Of a stretch of 64,000 bases of DNA, positions 28,120 through 36,585 are shown piece after piece (position 1 is the stretch's first letter; the number at the start of each line of letters is the position of its first letter). Under the pieces are notes generated by a model. The model did no database searches. It was not told the DNA's origin and was given only the letters and a program-made list of their open reading frames with translations. Both the position numbers and the translations under genes were made by a program. The DNA comes from an uncultured Sphingomonadaceae bacterium (GTDB lineage: Bacteria; Pseudomonadota; Alphaproteobacteria; Sphingomonadales; Sphingomonadaceae). The stretch spans positions 22,799 through 86,798 of the forward strand of contig CANLBM010000002.1 in the NCBI GenBank assembly GCA_947488845.1, written 5' to 3'.

Positions 28120-29439
28120 TCAGTCAGCGAACAGCAGCACCGGCGTTTCCAGAAAATGCTTGAGCGCCTGCACATAGCTGGCGGCATCATAGCCGTCGAC
28201 CACACGGTGATCGCAGGAAATCGACAGGTTCATCAGCTTGCGTGCCTCGATCTCGCCGTCGATGATCATCGGGCGTTCGACAATCTTGTTCGGTCCGATA
28301 ATCGCCACTTCGGGACGGTTGATCACCGGCGTTGTGGCGATACCGCCCAACGGCCCGAGCGACGTCAGGGTCAGTGTCGATCCCGACAATTCTTTCGCCG
28401 TCGCCGTGCCGTCGCGCGCTGCGGCGGCCAGACGGCTGATTTCCGATGCCAGCTGCCAGACATTCATCTCCTGCGCGTCGCGCAGCACCGGCACCATCAG
28501 CCCCTGCCCCGTCTGCGTGGCCATCCCGAGATGGACCGCGCCATGGCGGGTCACGATACCGGCCTCGTCATCATATATTGCGTTTAGCATCGAAAACTGC
28601 GGCAGCGATTTGCAGATCGCGACAATCATCAGCGGCAACATGGTCAGCTTCGGACGGTCGCCGCGATTGGCGTTCAGATCGGCGCGCATGTCCTCCAGCT
28701 CGGTCATGTCGATTTCGTCGACATAGGAAAAATGCGGAATATTCCGTTTCGATTCTGCCATATTCTGTGCAATTTTGCGGCGCATTCCGATAACTTTTAT
28801 CACTTCATCGTCACGTTTTTGCACGGTTCCGGCCGGGCGATACCCCTGGCCCGAACCATAGTTCAGATAGGCATCGAGATCGCTGTGACGGATATGCTCG
28901 CCCTGCGCCTTGACCTGGCTGAGGTCGACCCCGAGATCGGCGGCGCGCTTGCGGACGGCGGGCGTCGCAAGTGGCTTCTGCCGGTCATTCTCGGCGGGCA
29001 TGGCGTCAGGACTTGTTGGATCTTCAGCAGGCTCTTCAGACTCTTTCCGAACAACTGGCCCTGCTGGAATTTCCGAACTATTTTCGTTTTTATCAATCAC
29101 TTGTGTTGACGGCAAGACATCAATTTCGACCTGACCCGCCTCATTCGGAACCGCGCTGGATGTTTCCAAATCTTCCAATTGGTCGGCATCCACTTCGCCT
29201 TCGACCTCGATCTCGACCAGCATCGAACCGATCGCGATAATGTCACCTTCTTCACCGGCCAGACCAATGATCTTGCCCGAAACCGGCGCTTCCATCTCGA
29301 CCGTCGCCTTGTCGGTCATGACGTCGGCAATCTGGTCGTCTTCGGCCACGACATCACCGATCTTGATATGCCATTTGACGATTTCCGCTTCGGCAATACC
29401 CTCACCGATATCCGGCAGGTTGAATATATATTTGCTCAT
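28120..29439 (-). CDS. bkdB: Branched-chain 2-oxoacid dehydrogenase E2 (dihydrolipoyl acyltransferase)
   Basis: Acyl-transfer core of the branched-chain 2-oxoacid dehydrogenase, 439 residues from ATG 29439 (an extension to 29508 is non-homologous). One lipoyl domain at the N-terminus with the lipoylated lysine in VMTDKATVEMEAPVSG. An acidic linker follows, then the E1/E3-binding domain (ATPAVRKRAADLGVDLSQV) and the catalytic domain with ISCDHRVVDGYDAASY (His and Asp). Its start overlaps the E1 beta stop by four bases. No E3 gene is in the window, so lipoamide dehydrogenase must come from elsewhere. Confidence 0.92.
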   Translation of the reverse strand: MSKYIFNLPDIGEGIAEAEIVKWHIKIGDVVAEDDQIADVMTDKATVEMEAPVSGKIIGLAGEEGDIIAIGSMLVEIEVEGEVDADQLEDLETSSAVPNEAGQVEIDVLPSTQVIDKNENSSEIPAGPVVRKESEEPAEDPTSPDAMPAENDRQKPLATPAVRKRAADLGVDLSQVKAQGEHIRHSDLDAYLNYGSGQGYRPAGTVQKRDDEVIKVIGMRRKIAQNMAESKRNIPHFSYVDEIDMTELEDMRADLNANRGDRPKLTMLPLMIVAICKSLPQFSMLNAIYDDEAGIVTRHGAVHLGMATQTGQGLMVPVLRDAQEMNVWQLASEISRLAAAARDGTATAKELSGSTLTLTSLGPLGGIATTPVINRPEVAIIGPNKIVERPMIIDGEIEARKLMNLSISCDHRVVDGYDAASYVQALKHFLETPVLLFAD

Positions 29440-30458
29440 GATTTCAAATCCCTGACAATCTTTTCCAACGCTTCGCCGATCCGGACCGGACCTGGAAAAT
29501 AAGCCCATTCCAGACTGTGCGGATAGGGCGTATCAAATCCGGTAACCCGCTCGATCGGTGCCTCGAGATGATAGAAACAGCGTTCCTGCACCAGCGCCGA
29601 CAGCTCGGCGCCAAAGCCGCTGGTCCGCGTCGCTTCGTGCACGATCAGGCAGCGTCCGGTTTTCTTCACCGACTTTTCGATCGTCTCGATATCGACCGGC
29701 ACCAATGTCCGCAGATCGATGACCTCGGCGTTGATGCCATGTTCCTCGACCACCGCCTTGGCGACATGGACCATCGTACCATAAGCAAGGACCGTAACCG
29801 CATCACCTTCGCGCACGATCTTCGCCTTGCCGAGCGGCACAGTATAATGGCCCTCCGGCACTTCGGACTCGGCAAATTTGGACCAGGGCGAAACCGGATT
29901 GTCATAATAGCCGGTGAACGGACCATTATAGATCCGCTTGGGTTCGAGGAACAGCACCGGATCATTATCCTCGATCGAGGCGATCAGCAGTCCCTTGGCG
30001 TCATAAGGCGTTGACGGAATGACCGTTTTCAGACCCGAAACATGAGTAAACATCGCTTCCGGCGACTGGCTGTGCGTCTGTCCGCCAAAAATACCGCCAC
30101 CGACCGGTGACCGGACGGTCATCGGTGCAGTAAATTCGCCCGCCGAGCGGTAGCGCAACCGCGCCGCTTCCGAAATAAGCTGGTCCATGCCGGGATAGAT
30201 ATAGTCGGCAAACTGGATTTCCGGCACCGGGCGCAAACCGTAAGCGCACATGCCGACCGCAGCGCCGATAATCCCGCATTCGGAAATCGGCGTGTCAAAG
30301 CAGCGGGTCTTGCCGAATTTCTCCTGAAGCCCGGCGGTCGCGCGGAACACGCCGCCGAAATAGCCGACGTCCTCGCCCATGATCACGACATTGTCGTCGC
30401 GTTCCATCATCGTTTCAAGGCCGCTGTTGATGGCCTCTATCATGTTCATGACGGCCAT
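29436..30458 (-). CDS. bkdA2: Branched-chain 2-oxoacid dehydrogenase E1 beta subunit
   Basis: A 340-residue partner of E1 alpha. Visible: MIEAINSGLETMMERDDNVV, GEDVGYFGGVFRATAGLQ, FDTPISECGIIGAAVGMCAY and the C-terminal TGFDTPYPHSLEWAYFPG, which fits the branched-chain form better than pyruvate dehydrogenase. The start ATG at 30458 lies 13 bases inside the E1 alpha gene. A second in-frame ATG (30449) is also possible. Confidence 0.92.
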   Translation of the reverse strand: MAVMNMIEAINSGLETMMERDDNVVIMGEDVGYFGGVFRATAGLQEKFGKTRCFDTPISECGIIGAAVGMCAYGLRPVPEIQFADYIYPGMDQLISEAARLRYRSAGEFTAPMTVRSPVGGGIFGGQTHSQSPEAMFTHVSGLKTVIPSTPYDAKGLLIASIEDNDPVLFLEPKRIYNGPFTGYYDNPVSPWSKFAESEVPEGHYTVPLGKAKIVREGDAVTVLAYGTMVHVAKAVVEEHGINAEVIDLRTLVPVDIETIEKSVKKTGRCLIVHEATRTSGFGAELSALVQERCFYHLEAPIERVTGFDTPYPHSLEWAYFPGPVRIGEALEKIVRDLKS

Positions 30459-31720
30459 TTGATTTCCCGTTCCTTGTTGGCCTGTGCGGCCTGTTCCTTG
30501 AGATGCCAGGGCATTTCTTCAAACACGTCCTGAAACATGGTTTCAAACGGCTGGTGCAGACCGTGGCCCAATATGCCGTTTTTGGCCGCTTCCTTCACCG
30601 CTTCCTTGACCGCTTCGAGACATTCCGCGTCCAGCGCTTCCTGTTGTTCATCGCTCCACACGCCGCGCTGGATCAGATGCTTGTTAAGCCGGTTGATCGG
30701 ATCACCGAGCGGCCATTCCTCGCGCTCCTGCGCGCTGCGATAGGCGGTGGGGTCATCGGACGTGCTGTGCGCTTCCGCGCGATAGGTGAAATGCTCGATC
30801 AGCGTTGGCCCCTGATTGGTCCGCGCCCGTTCTGCCGCCCAGCTTGTGGCTGCATAGACCGCCAGCGGATCATTGCCGTCCACTCGCAGCGCGGCAATGC
30901 CATAACCGGCACCGCGCGCGGCAAAGGTGGTACGCTCTGCTCCGGCAAAACCGGAAAAGGACGAAATTGCCCACTGGTTGTTGACCACATTCATGATCAC
31001 CGGCGCATTATAAACCGTAGCAAAGGTCATAGCCGCATGGAAGTCACCCTCGGCGGTCGAACCCTCGCCACACCAGACCGCTGCAATCCGGCTGTCACCC
31101 TTGCTGGCACTCGCCATCGCCCAGCCCACTGCTTGCGGATATTGGGTGGTCAGATTGCCCGACACGGTGAAGAAATTCAGCTCGCGCGAACTGTACATGA
31201 TCGGCAGCTGACGCCCCTTGAGCTTGTCCGCCTTGTTCGAGAAAATCTGGTTGACCATCTCGATCATCGGATAACCGCGGACGAACAATATCCCTTGCTG
31301 GCGATAGCTGGGAAAGCACATGTCATCGGCATGCAATGCCATGGCGGCAGCAACCGACGTCGCTTCCTCGCCGGTGCATTTCATGTAGAAGCTGGTCTTC
31401 CCCTGACGTTGCTGGCGATGCAGCCGGTCATCAAACGTACGCACCTGCACCATCGTGCGGAGCATCGTTAACAGCGTTTCGTCGTCAAGCTTGGGATCCC
31501 AGGGACCGACAGCCTTGTGACCATCATCCAGAACGCGAACCATGTCATAGACCATGTCCCGCATATCCTTGGGCGCGGTATTTATATCCGGGCGCGCTTG
31601 GGCACCGGCCTGAGGGATATCCAGATCACTATAGTCAACCACATCACCCGGCCGGAACTTCGGTTCCGGGATGTGCAAAGTCAGGGGCGGCAAATTGCTT
31701 TTGCGATTGTCATCAACCAT
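30446..31720 (-). CDS. bkdA1: Branched-chain 2-oxoacid dehydrogenase E1 alpha subunit
   Basis: The TPP-binding subunit of E1 (424 residues from ATG 31720, which has AGGAGA seven bases upstream). Visible: the N-terminal extension with RPGDVVDYSDLDIPQAG typical of bacterial BkdA1, VRTFDDRLHRQQRQGKTSFY, and the TPP motif VWCGEGSTAEGDFHAA ending in VVNNQWAIS. The phosphorylation-loop-like YRAEAHSTSDDPTAYRS is present. First gene of a bkdA1-A2-B operon that degrades Val, Leu and Ile keto acids and can supply branched-chain acyl-CoA. The promoter should lie in 31721-31830. Confidence 0.94.
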   Translation of the reverse strand: MVDDNRKSNLPPLTLHIPEPKFRPGDVVDYSDLDIPQAGAQARPDINTAPKDMRDMVYDMVRVLDDGHKAVGPWDPKLDDETLLTMLRTMVQVRTFDDRLHRQQRQGKTSFYMKCTGEEATSVAAAMALHADDMCFPSYRQQGILFVRGYPMIEMVNQIFSNKADKLKGRQLPIMYSSRELNFFTVSGNLTTQYPQAVGWAMASASKGDSRIAAVWCGEGSTAEGDFHAAMTFATVYNAPVIMNVVNNQWAISSFSGFAGAERTTFAARGAGYGIAALRVDGNDPLAVYAATSWAAERARTNQGPTLIEHFTYRAEAHSTSDDPTAYRSAQEREEWPLGDPINRLNKHLIQRGVWSDEQQEALDAECLEAVKEAVKEAAKNGILGHGLHQPFETMFQDVFEEMPWHLKEQAAQANKEREIKWPS

Positions 31721-31831
31721 CCAAACTCTCCTGCTGCACCGCAACGCTGCAGTGCAATATTTATTTCAACCGGTTGTTATATTATTTCATCTTCGCATAA
31801 AGGTCAATGTATCTGTCCTATGCCGATACAT

Positions 31832-31858
31832 AAAAAAAGGGAGCAATTTAATGCCCCC
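31832..31858 (-). terminator. Rho-independent terminator of the autotransporter gene
   Basis: On the minus strand a 7-pair stem (GGGGGCA/TGCTCCC with one G-U pair) is followed directly by seven T residues. It lies about 30 bases after the autotransporter stop. Confidence 0.8.
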
Positions 31859-31889
31859 TCTTTCTTGTCAGATGGGAAGATGTCGATAT

Positions 31890-34800
31890 CTAGAAGCGCA
31901 GCGCCATGTTCATCATAGCGCGATCATCACGATAGATTTGTTGCCCCAACCGGCTTTCAACCGCAGCACCAAAGCTCAGGTCGCCCTTCGTAAAGCTGAA
32001 TCCGCCTTTTATCTCTCCATAAGACGCATCTTGCAAACCGATCGGCAATAGCAGCGATACATTTTCAGCATCCAGAAAGCGGACCTGGAAGTTCGTGTCA
32101 TTCCCGGAAACGCGGTTCACATAGTCAAGCTTCATGGCAGGCTGGAACGACCATCCCGATGCAAAGCCCAATTTGGTGCTGCCCGATATTTTCAGTCCGA
32201 CCTTGGCTTCCAGTCCAGAGCGGCTGATCTCATCCACGGCCAGCGCCAGACTACCAGCACTGTCGCGGAAGCCGCTAACATTATAGGAAGAATAACCAAT
32301 GCTGGCCCGTGGCGTCAGCATCAAGCCATCAACATCGATGTTATAGCCAGCCTCGATCTCGCTCGCAAAAGCCAGAGAATCGGTATTCAGGTTGCTCAAT
32401 GAAAGCGCTGCCGTGACCCGACTATTGGAGTCGATCTGTGAGTAGGACATGGAAGCCTGGCCGCCGACGTAGAAATTTCCACCAAGACGATAGTTGCCGT
32501 AAACCGAGGCCTGATTTGTTTCCACATTGGCAACACTGCCTCCGACCTCCTGCACACCATTGGCATAGCCGAACGCCGTGCCGAATGTGGTGCGATCATC
32601 CAGACCGAATTCCAGACCCATGGCAATATGCCAGCTGCCTTGCTGTACCCCCGGATTATTGTCCGAAAATGCCAGCGATGACTGTTCAAATCCCGCAGAC
32701 ATGAAACCGCTCATATTCTCCGGCAGCGCCACGGCATCCCAACTGGAAGACTGATAGTTTTTGGCAAAACTGATCTGCGACGCGGTACTGCCAATCATCT
32801 GACGGCGACCATCGAAGACCTCGGGAGCACCCACAATCTGAATTTTGCCCGCGACGCCCTGACCGGACCCCATCAATGACAGGCGATCCGAAACCAAAGT
32901 CCGCATCGTAGAGCTTTGCCGTTCATCCAAAGTGGTTGTCCGGCCAGCTTGCGAAGCCGACAGGCTCTGGAAAGTCGCATTCAATTCAGGCGCTTCCATG
33001 ACATCAATCAAGCCATAGACATTGGCGAGATCGGTATAAGAGTGACCGCGCGCGCTATCGAGCGCATTGCCGAATGCCAGGGAAAACGGATTGGTTACGC
33101 CGCTGCTCCGGAAGAAATCGGAGAAACGGATAACCCGCATCCTCGCGATAACATTGTTCGAACCATAGCTCAGCTCCGGATAAAGGACACCGATCCTGCC
33201 CACCACATTGTCAAAGGTATTTTCGACACCGCCCTCAGCCGTGATGATCTCAAAAGTCTGGCCATAGCGAGCGCTGCTCCGACCAAATGCATTGATCACA
33301 GCTGCGGTACCGCCCAACGAAATGATTCCGAGATTGTCGGCATCGCCAACAACCGCCAGTTGGTCATTGCCAGAACGGTTAACATCAAAAAGGGACAATG
33401 TTCCGGAAGCCAGGATGACATCACCCGCGATCGTCAAGGTTCCAGTATCCCCGAAATCATCCCCGGGTGCTATCGAACCGTTGACCGAAGTCAGAAATGT
33501 CGGATCAAAGAAGCCGTTACCGGTCAGCAGCCCTGTGCCAATGAAAGCTTCGCCGGTTGTGAGGTTACCGTTAAGGTCAAGCCACCCGCCAGTCTGGGTA
33601 TAATCACCCCAGACTTTGAGATTACCATCGTCGCGAATATCAAGCCGCGCCGCACCCTGAAGGTTCAGCCGGTCAATGGTTACTTCATCGCGCAATCTGG
33701 TGGTGCCGTGCGCAGCGAGCGTCACTTCATAATAGCGCGCACGAATGTCGGCCGATGGATCAGCGACAATGTTATCCGGGACGAAGTTTCGGCTACCAGG
33801 ACCGCCTTCGATATAGACGCTGTTCGGCGTTCCTTCATCAAATTCGGCGCTCAAGGTCGACAGGTCAACGCAGTCATCCAGAAAACAGATATTTCCGAAT
33901 TTCGGTGTGTCGCCGGTAACGCCCGGCGCCTCAAAGCCCGGCAGTGCGTTGACGAGTTCACCATCAACGCTGATCCCGTAATTGGGGTCCATATCCTGCA
34001 CCCAATGATGCGGGTTCAGCCAGTCACGATTTCCAGGACGGCTCGACGCATAAACATAGCTGTTATTTGCCACAATCTGGTCCCAGAACAGATAGAGGGG
34101 CTGATAGAAGCTTTGCGTTCCATAGGATGAGAATGGCTGGAATTTCAGCGGATCTGCCGGATTATTGCCGAAAAATCTTGAGCCGCCAGACAATACCGCT
34201 GTGATAACCGGTATGTCGAACAACTCGTCCGCGACCAATGCGCTACCGGAATCACCGCCCGCAGTGGTGCCTTCGCGCGGCAACGCCGCACCGTCATAAA
34301 GATCGAAATCAAACGCTCCGTTCAAGGAATCAAAGGCATCCTGACCTGCCGGACTATCGAAATCTGTATTATACAGAGTTTGTGGCAATCCGTAGTCGTC
34401 CGGACCGAAAAGGAAATTATTCCTGTCATTTAGCGAACTTGCGGACGAGATCATATTCTCTGCGATACGCCGCCGGAAATCAATGCCGAGATTGGCCCCG
34501 TTCGGTCCCAGCCCTCGCGCTCCGTAACCGTTTATGATGCCATGTGTTTCGTCCGTTAACGGCGAGAACAACATCGTCCAGGTCGGAACGCCACCGGCAT
34601 GGGTATCAAGCGTCGCCAGTGCGACATCAGCCTCCAGGAAACCGGTAGGAAGAGAGCGTTCGTCATACCAGACTTGCTCGACGTTATAGATGTTGAAACC
34701 CACGTCGGTCTGGTTGGCTGTACCGCCGTCAAGTCCAACCCAACGGCGAACTCCCGGGAGATTATTAGCACTGAAGCCGAAGGCTATTGCCGTTCCTCCT

Positions 34801-35141
34801 GTCGCGAAACCATATGTGTTGGCAGCCTGATCGTTCACGCAGTGGGCCGCAAAAATAACGGTGCGCGGATTAATCAGGGTGCCGGTGCAAAGTCCTAGAG
34901 AAGTGGTGTTCTGATCTGCTCGTACGGTCATCTGTCCAACACCGGTGACATCCACAACATTGTCAAGAATACCAACCGGGGGCGGGTCGTTCAAAGTCAG
35001 ATCATCCCGAATAACGATGGACGGGGCATCTTCTACCATGGTGGGCCCGGTCTGGGCCTGCGCCGCTGCCGAAAAACTCGCCAAAAAGGTTGCCGACGAC
35101 ACTGTGACTAATAGTGAACGATTGATGGTACGAAACGACAT
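31890..35141 (-). CDS. Autotransporter with trypsin-like serine protease passenger
   Basis: A 1083-residue type Va autotransporter. Signal peptide MSFRTINRSLLVTVSSATF and on to AAAQA. The S1-type protease passenger has the full triad by position: H100 in VIFAAHCVN, D172 in ADVALATLD and S298 in TAGGDSGSALV. A middle part of repeated beta strands follows (GDYTQTGGWLDLNGNLTTGE, GDDFGDTGTLTIAGDVILAS), as in a beta-helix stalk. The last 280 or so residues form the barrel (GSWHIAMGLEFGLDDRTTFG, ending in NMALRF with terminal Phe). Likely secreted or surface protease. Substrate unknown. It has its own terminator; the promoter is in the AT-rich gap after thyA. Confidence 0.92.
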   Translation of the reverse strand: MSFRTINRSLLVTVSSATFLASFSAAAQAQTGPTMVEDAPSIVIRDDLTLNDPPPVGILDNVVDVTGVGQMTVRADQNTTSLGLCTGTLINPRTVIFAAHCVNDQAANTYGFATGGTAIAFGFSANNLPGVRRWVGLDGGTANQTDVGFNIYNVEQVWYDERSLPTGFLEADVALATLDTHAGGVPTWTMLFSPLTDETHGIINGYGARGLGPNGANLGIDFRRRIAENMISSASSLNDRNNFLFGPDDYGLPQTLYNTDFDSPAGQDAFDSLNGAFDFDLYDGAALPREGTTAGGDSGSALVADELFDIPVITAVLSGGSRFFGNNPADPLKFQPFSSYGTQSFYQPLYLFWDQIVANNSYVYASSRPGNRDWLNPHHWVQDMDPNYGISVDGELVNALPGFEAPGVTGDTPKFGNICFLDDCVDLSTLSAEFDEGTPNSVYIEGGPGSRNFVPDNIVADPSADIRARYYEVTLAAHGTTRLRDEVTIDRLNLQGAARLDIRDDGNLKVWGDYTQTGGWLDLNGNLTTGEAFIGTGLLTGNGFFDPTFLTSVNGSIAPGDDFGDTGTLTIAGDVILASGTLSLFDVNRSGNDQLAVVGDADNLGIISLGGTAAVINAFGRSSARYGQTFEIITAEGGVENTFDNVVGRIGVLYPELSYGSNNVIARMRVIRFSDFFRSSGVTNPFSLAFGNALDSARGHSYTDLANVYGLIDVMEAPELNATFQSLSASQAGRTTTLDERQSSTMRTLVSDRLSLMGSGQGVAGKIQIVGAPEVFDGRRQMIGSTASQISFAKNYQSSSWDAVALPENMSGFMSAGFEQSSLAFSDNNPGVQQGSWHIAMGLEFGLDDRTTFGTAFGYANGVQEVGGSVANVETNQASVYGNYRLGGNFYVGGQASMSYSQIDSNSRVTAALSLSNLNTDSLAFASEIEAGYNIDVDGLMLTPRASIGYSSYNVSGFRDSAGSLALAVDEISRSGLEAKVGLKISGSTKLGFASGWSFQPAMKLDYVNRVSGNDTNFQVRFLDAENVSLLLPIGLQDASYGEIKGGFSFTKGDLSFGAAVESRLGQQIYRDDRAMMNMALRF

Positions 35142-35343
35142 TCTATGCTCTCCCCAAAGAGTTGGTTGAACGACCCCTTAACTACTAGCTCACTACTCAA
35201 AAACAGAACGCACGAATCGCGCTACAGTACATTAGTATCATATTTAACTAGAGGATTACATTGCTACCACGAAATAAAATTCGGAGCCGGCATTCTCCGG
35301 CAACTGGATCAAGCCACATCAAAGGAATTCCGCTGGTTGAAAG

Positions 35344-36306
35344 CTAAACCGCAACCGGTGCGGCGATATGGGATTGCGGAGCATAATCCTCCACCGCGAA
35401 GTCACCGATCTGATAATCGAAAATCGAATCAGGTTTGCGCAGCATTTTCAACTTGGGAGCCCCCGAAGGCGTTCGTGTAATCTGTTCTTCCACTAGATCG
35501 GCATGATTCAGGTAGAGATGCACATCGCCGCCGTTCCAGACCAGTTCCCCCGGCTCAAGGTCGCATTGCTGAGCAATCATCCGGATCAGCATGGCCGCCG
35601 AAAACACGTTAAACGCAAAACCGAGCCCGAGATCGCAACTGCGTTGATAGAGTAACCCCGACAATTTCCCGCCGGAGACGTAGAATTGATAAGTCTTGTG
35701 ACAGGGCGGTAATGCCATCTGGTCCAGTTCGGCAACATTCCAGCCGGTGAAAATATGACGCCGCGAGCCGGGATGGTTCCGGATTCCCTCGATCAACAAT
35801 TCGATCTGGTTGAAGCCCTTTTCTTCGCGGCGATAGAGCCCCTCGCCTGCCGGAGTGTAACGCGGCCAGTCGACCCATTGCTTGCCATAGACCGGACCGA
35901 GATCGCCCCATCTGGCAGCAAAAATATCGTCTTCGATGATACGCTGTTCAAACCCATCCCGGTCAAGCTGCTCGCCGGTTTCCTTGCGATATTTGTCGAG
36001 CGGCCAGTCGGTCCAGATATGCACCTTCTGCTTCACCAGCTCGCGGATATTGGTATCACCGGTGAGAAACCAGAGCATTTCTCGCGCCGCCGTTTTCCAG
36101 AACACACGTTTGGTCGTAAGCAACGGGATGGCATCATCGGCAAGATCAAAGCGCATCGTCACACCGAAAATGGCACGCGTGCCGACGCCGGTACGATCAA
36201 TTCGCTCGTCACCCTGCGTCCAGATTTGTCGCATCAGATCAAGATATTGCTGCTCATAATGTTGTCCGGGAATCAAACCGTCATACTCCAACCATGTGTT
36301 CCGCAA
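35344..36306 (-). CDS. thyA: Thymidylate synthase
   Basis: Methylates dUMP with methylene-THF. The frame has 320 residues. Catalytic C202 is in MALPPCHKTYQFYV; the phosphate-binding region RTGVGTRAIFG, folate-site NIRELV and RSCDLGLGFAFNVFSAAM are visible. It is longer than the 264-residue E. coli form, with an insertion around WPLDKYRKETGEQLDRDGFE, as in the longer bacterial type. There is no ATG at the start: TTG 36306, 36291 or 36276 are the choices; the last has GGAG about nine bases before it and would give 310 residues. Confidence 0.95.
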   Translation of the reverse strand: MRNTWLEYDGLIPGQHYEQQYLDLMRQIWTQGDERIDRTGVGTRAIFGVTMRFDLADDAIPLLTTKRVFWKTAAREMLWFLTGDTNIRELVKQKVHIWTDWPLDKYRKETGEQLDRDGFEQRIIEDDIFAARWGDLGPVYGKQWVDWPRYTPAGEGLYRREEKGFNQIELLIEGIRNHPGSRRHIFTGWNVAELDQMALPPCHKTYQFYVSGGKLSGLLYQRSCDLGLGFAFNVFSAAMLIRMIAQQCDLEPGELVWNGGDVHLYLNHADLVEEQITRTPSGAPKLKMLRKPDSIFDYQIGDFAVEDYAPQSHIAAPVAV

Positions 36307-36461
36307 ATGCTAGACCGCTATGCCAATATCCTCAACCAAATCCGGTTGTCGCAAGATCAAGCAGGAGTCTTTATACTGCCCATTGGCTTTGGCTTGAACC
36401 GCAAATCAGACTGGCTTATAATCTCCATATCACATCCCTCGCGCGGAAAAAGCGGGCGGAT

Positions 36462-36538
36462 CGGGAAGTAGCTCAGTCTGGTAGAGTACTGCGTTCGGGA
36501 CGCAGGGGCCGGAGGTTCGAATCCTCTCTTCCCGACCA
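36462..36538 (+). tRNA. tRNA-Pro (CGG)
   Basis: 77 bases starting CGGGAAGTAGCTCAGTCTGG. Anticodon stem-loop CTGCG-TTCGGGA-CGCAG gives CGG. T-arm GGTTCGAATCC. Acceptor CGGGAAG pairs with CTTCCCG, and ACCA is encoded at the end. Confidence 0.97.
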
Positions 36539-36585
36539 TCAATTTTTGAGGATGGTATGCGACGTTTCCGAGCATCCCGGCCGAA

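Noticed and set aside
28120..31720. Reading the three dehydrogenase genes as pyruvate dehydrogenase
   Set aside because: The separate alpha and beta E1 subunits with the RPGDVVDYSDLDIP extension and the order E1a-E1b-E2 fit branched-chain oxoacid dehydrogenase better.
36357..36575. Minus-strand frame containing KRGFEPPAPASRTQYSTRL
   Set aside because: It is the reverse of tRNA-Pro, a frequent false gene.
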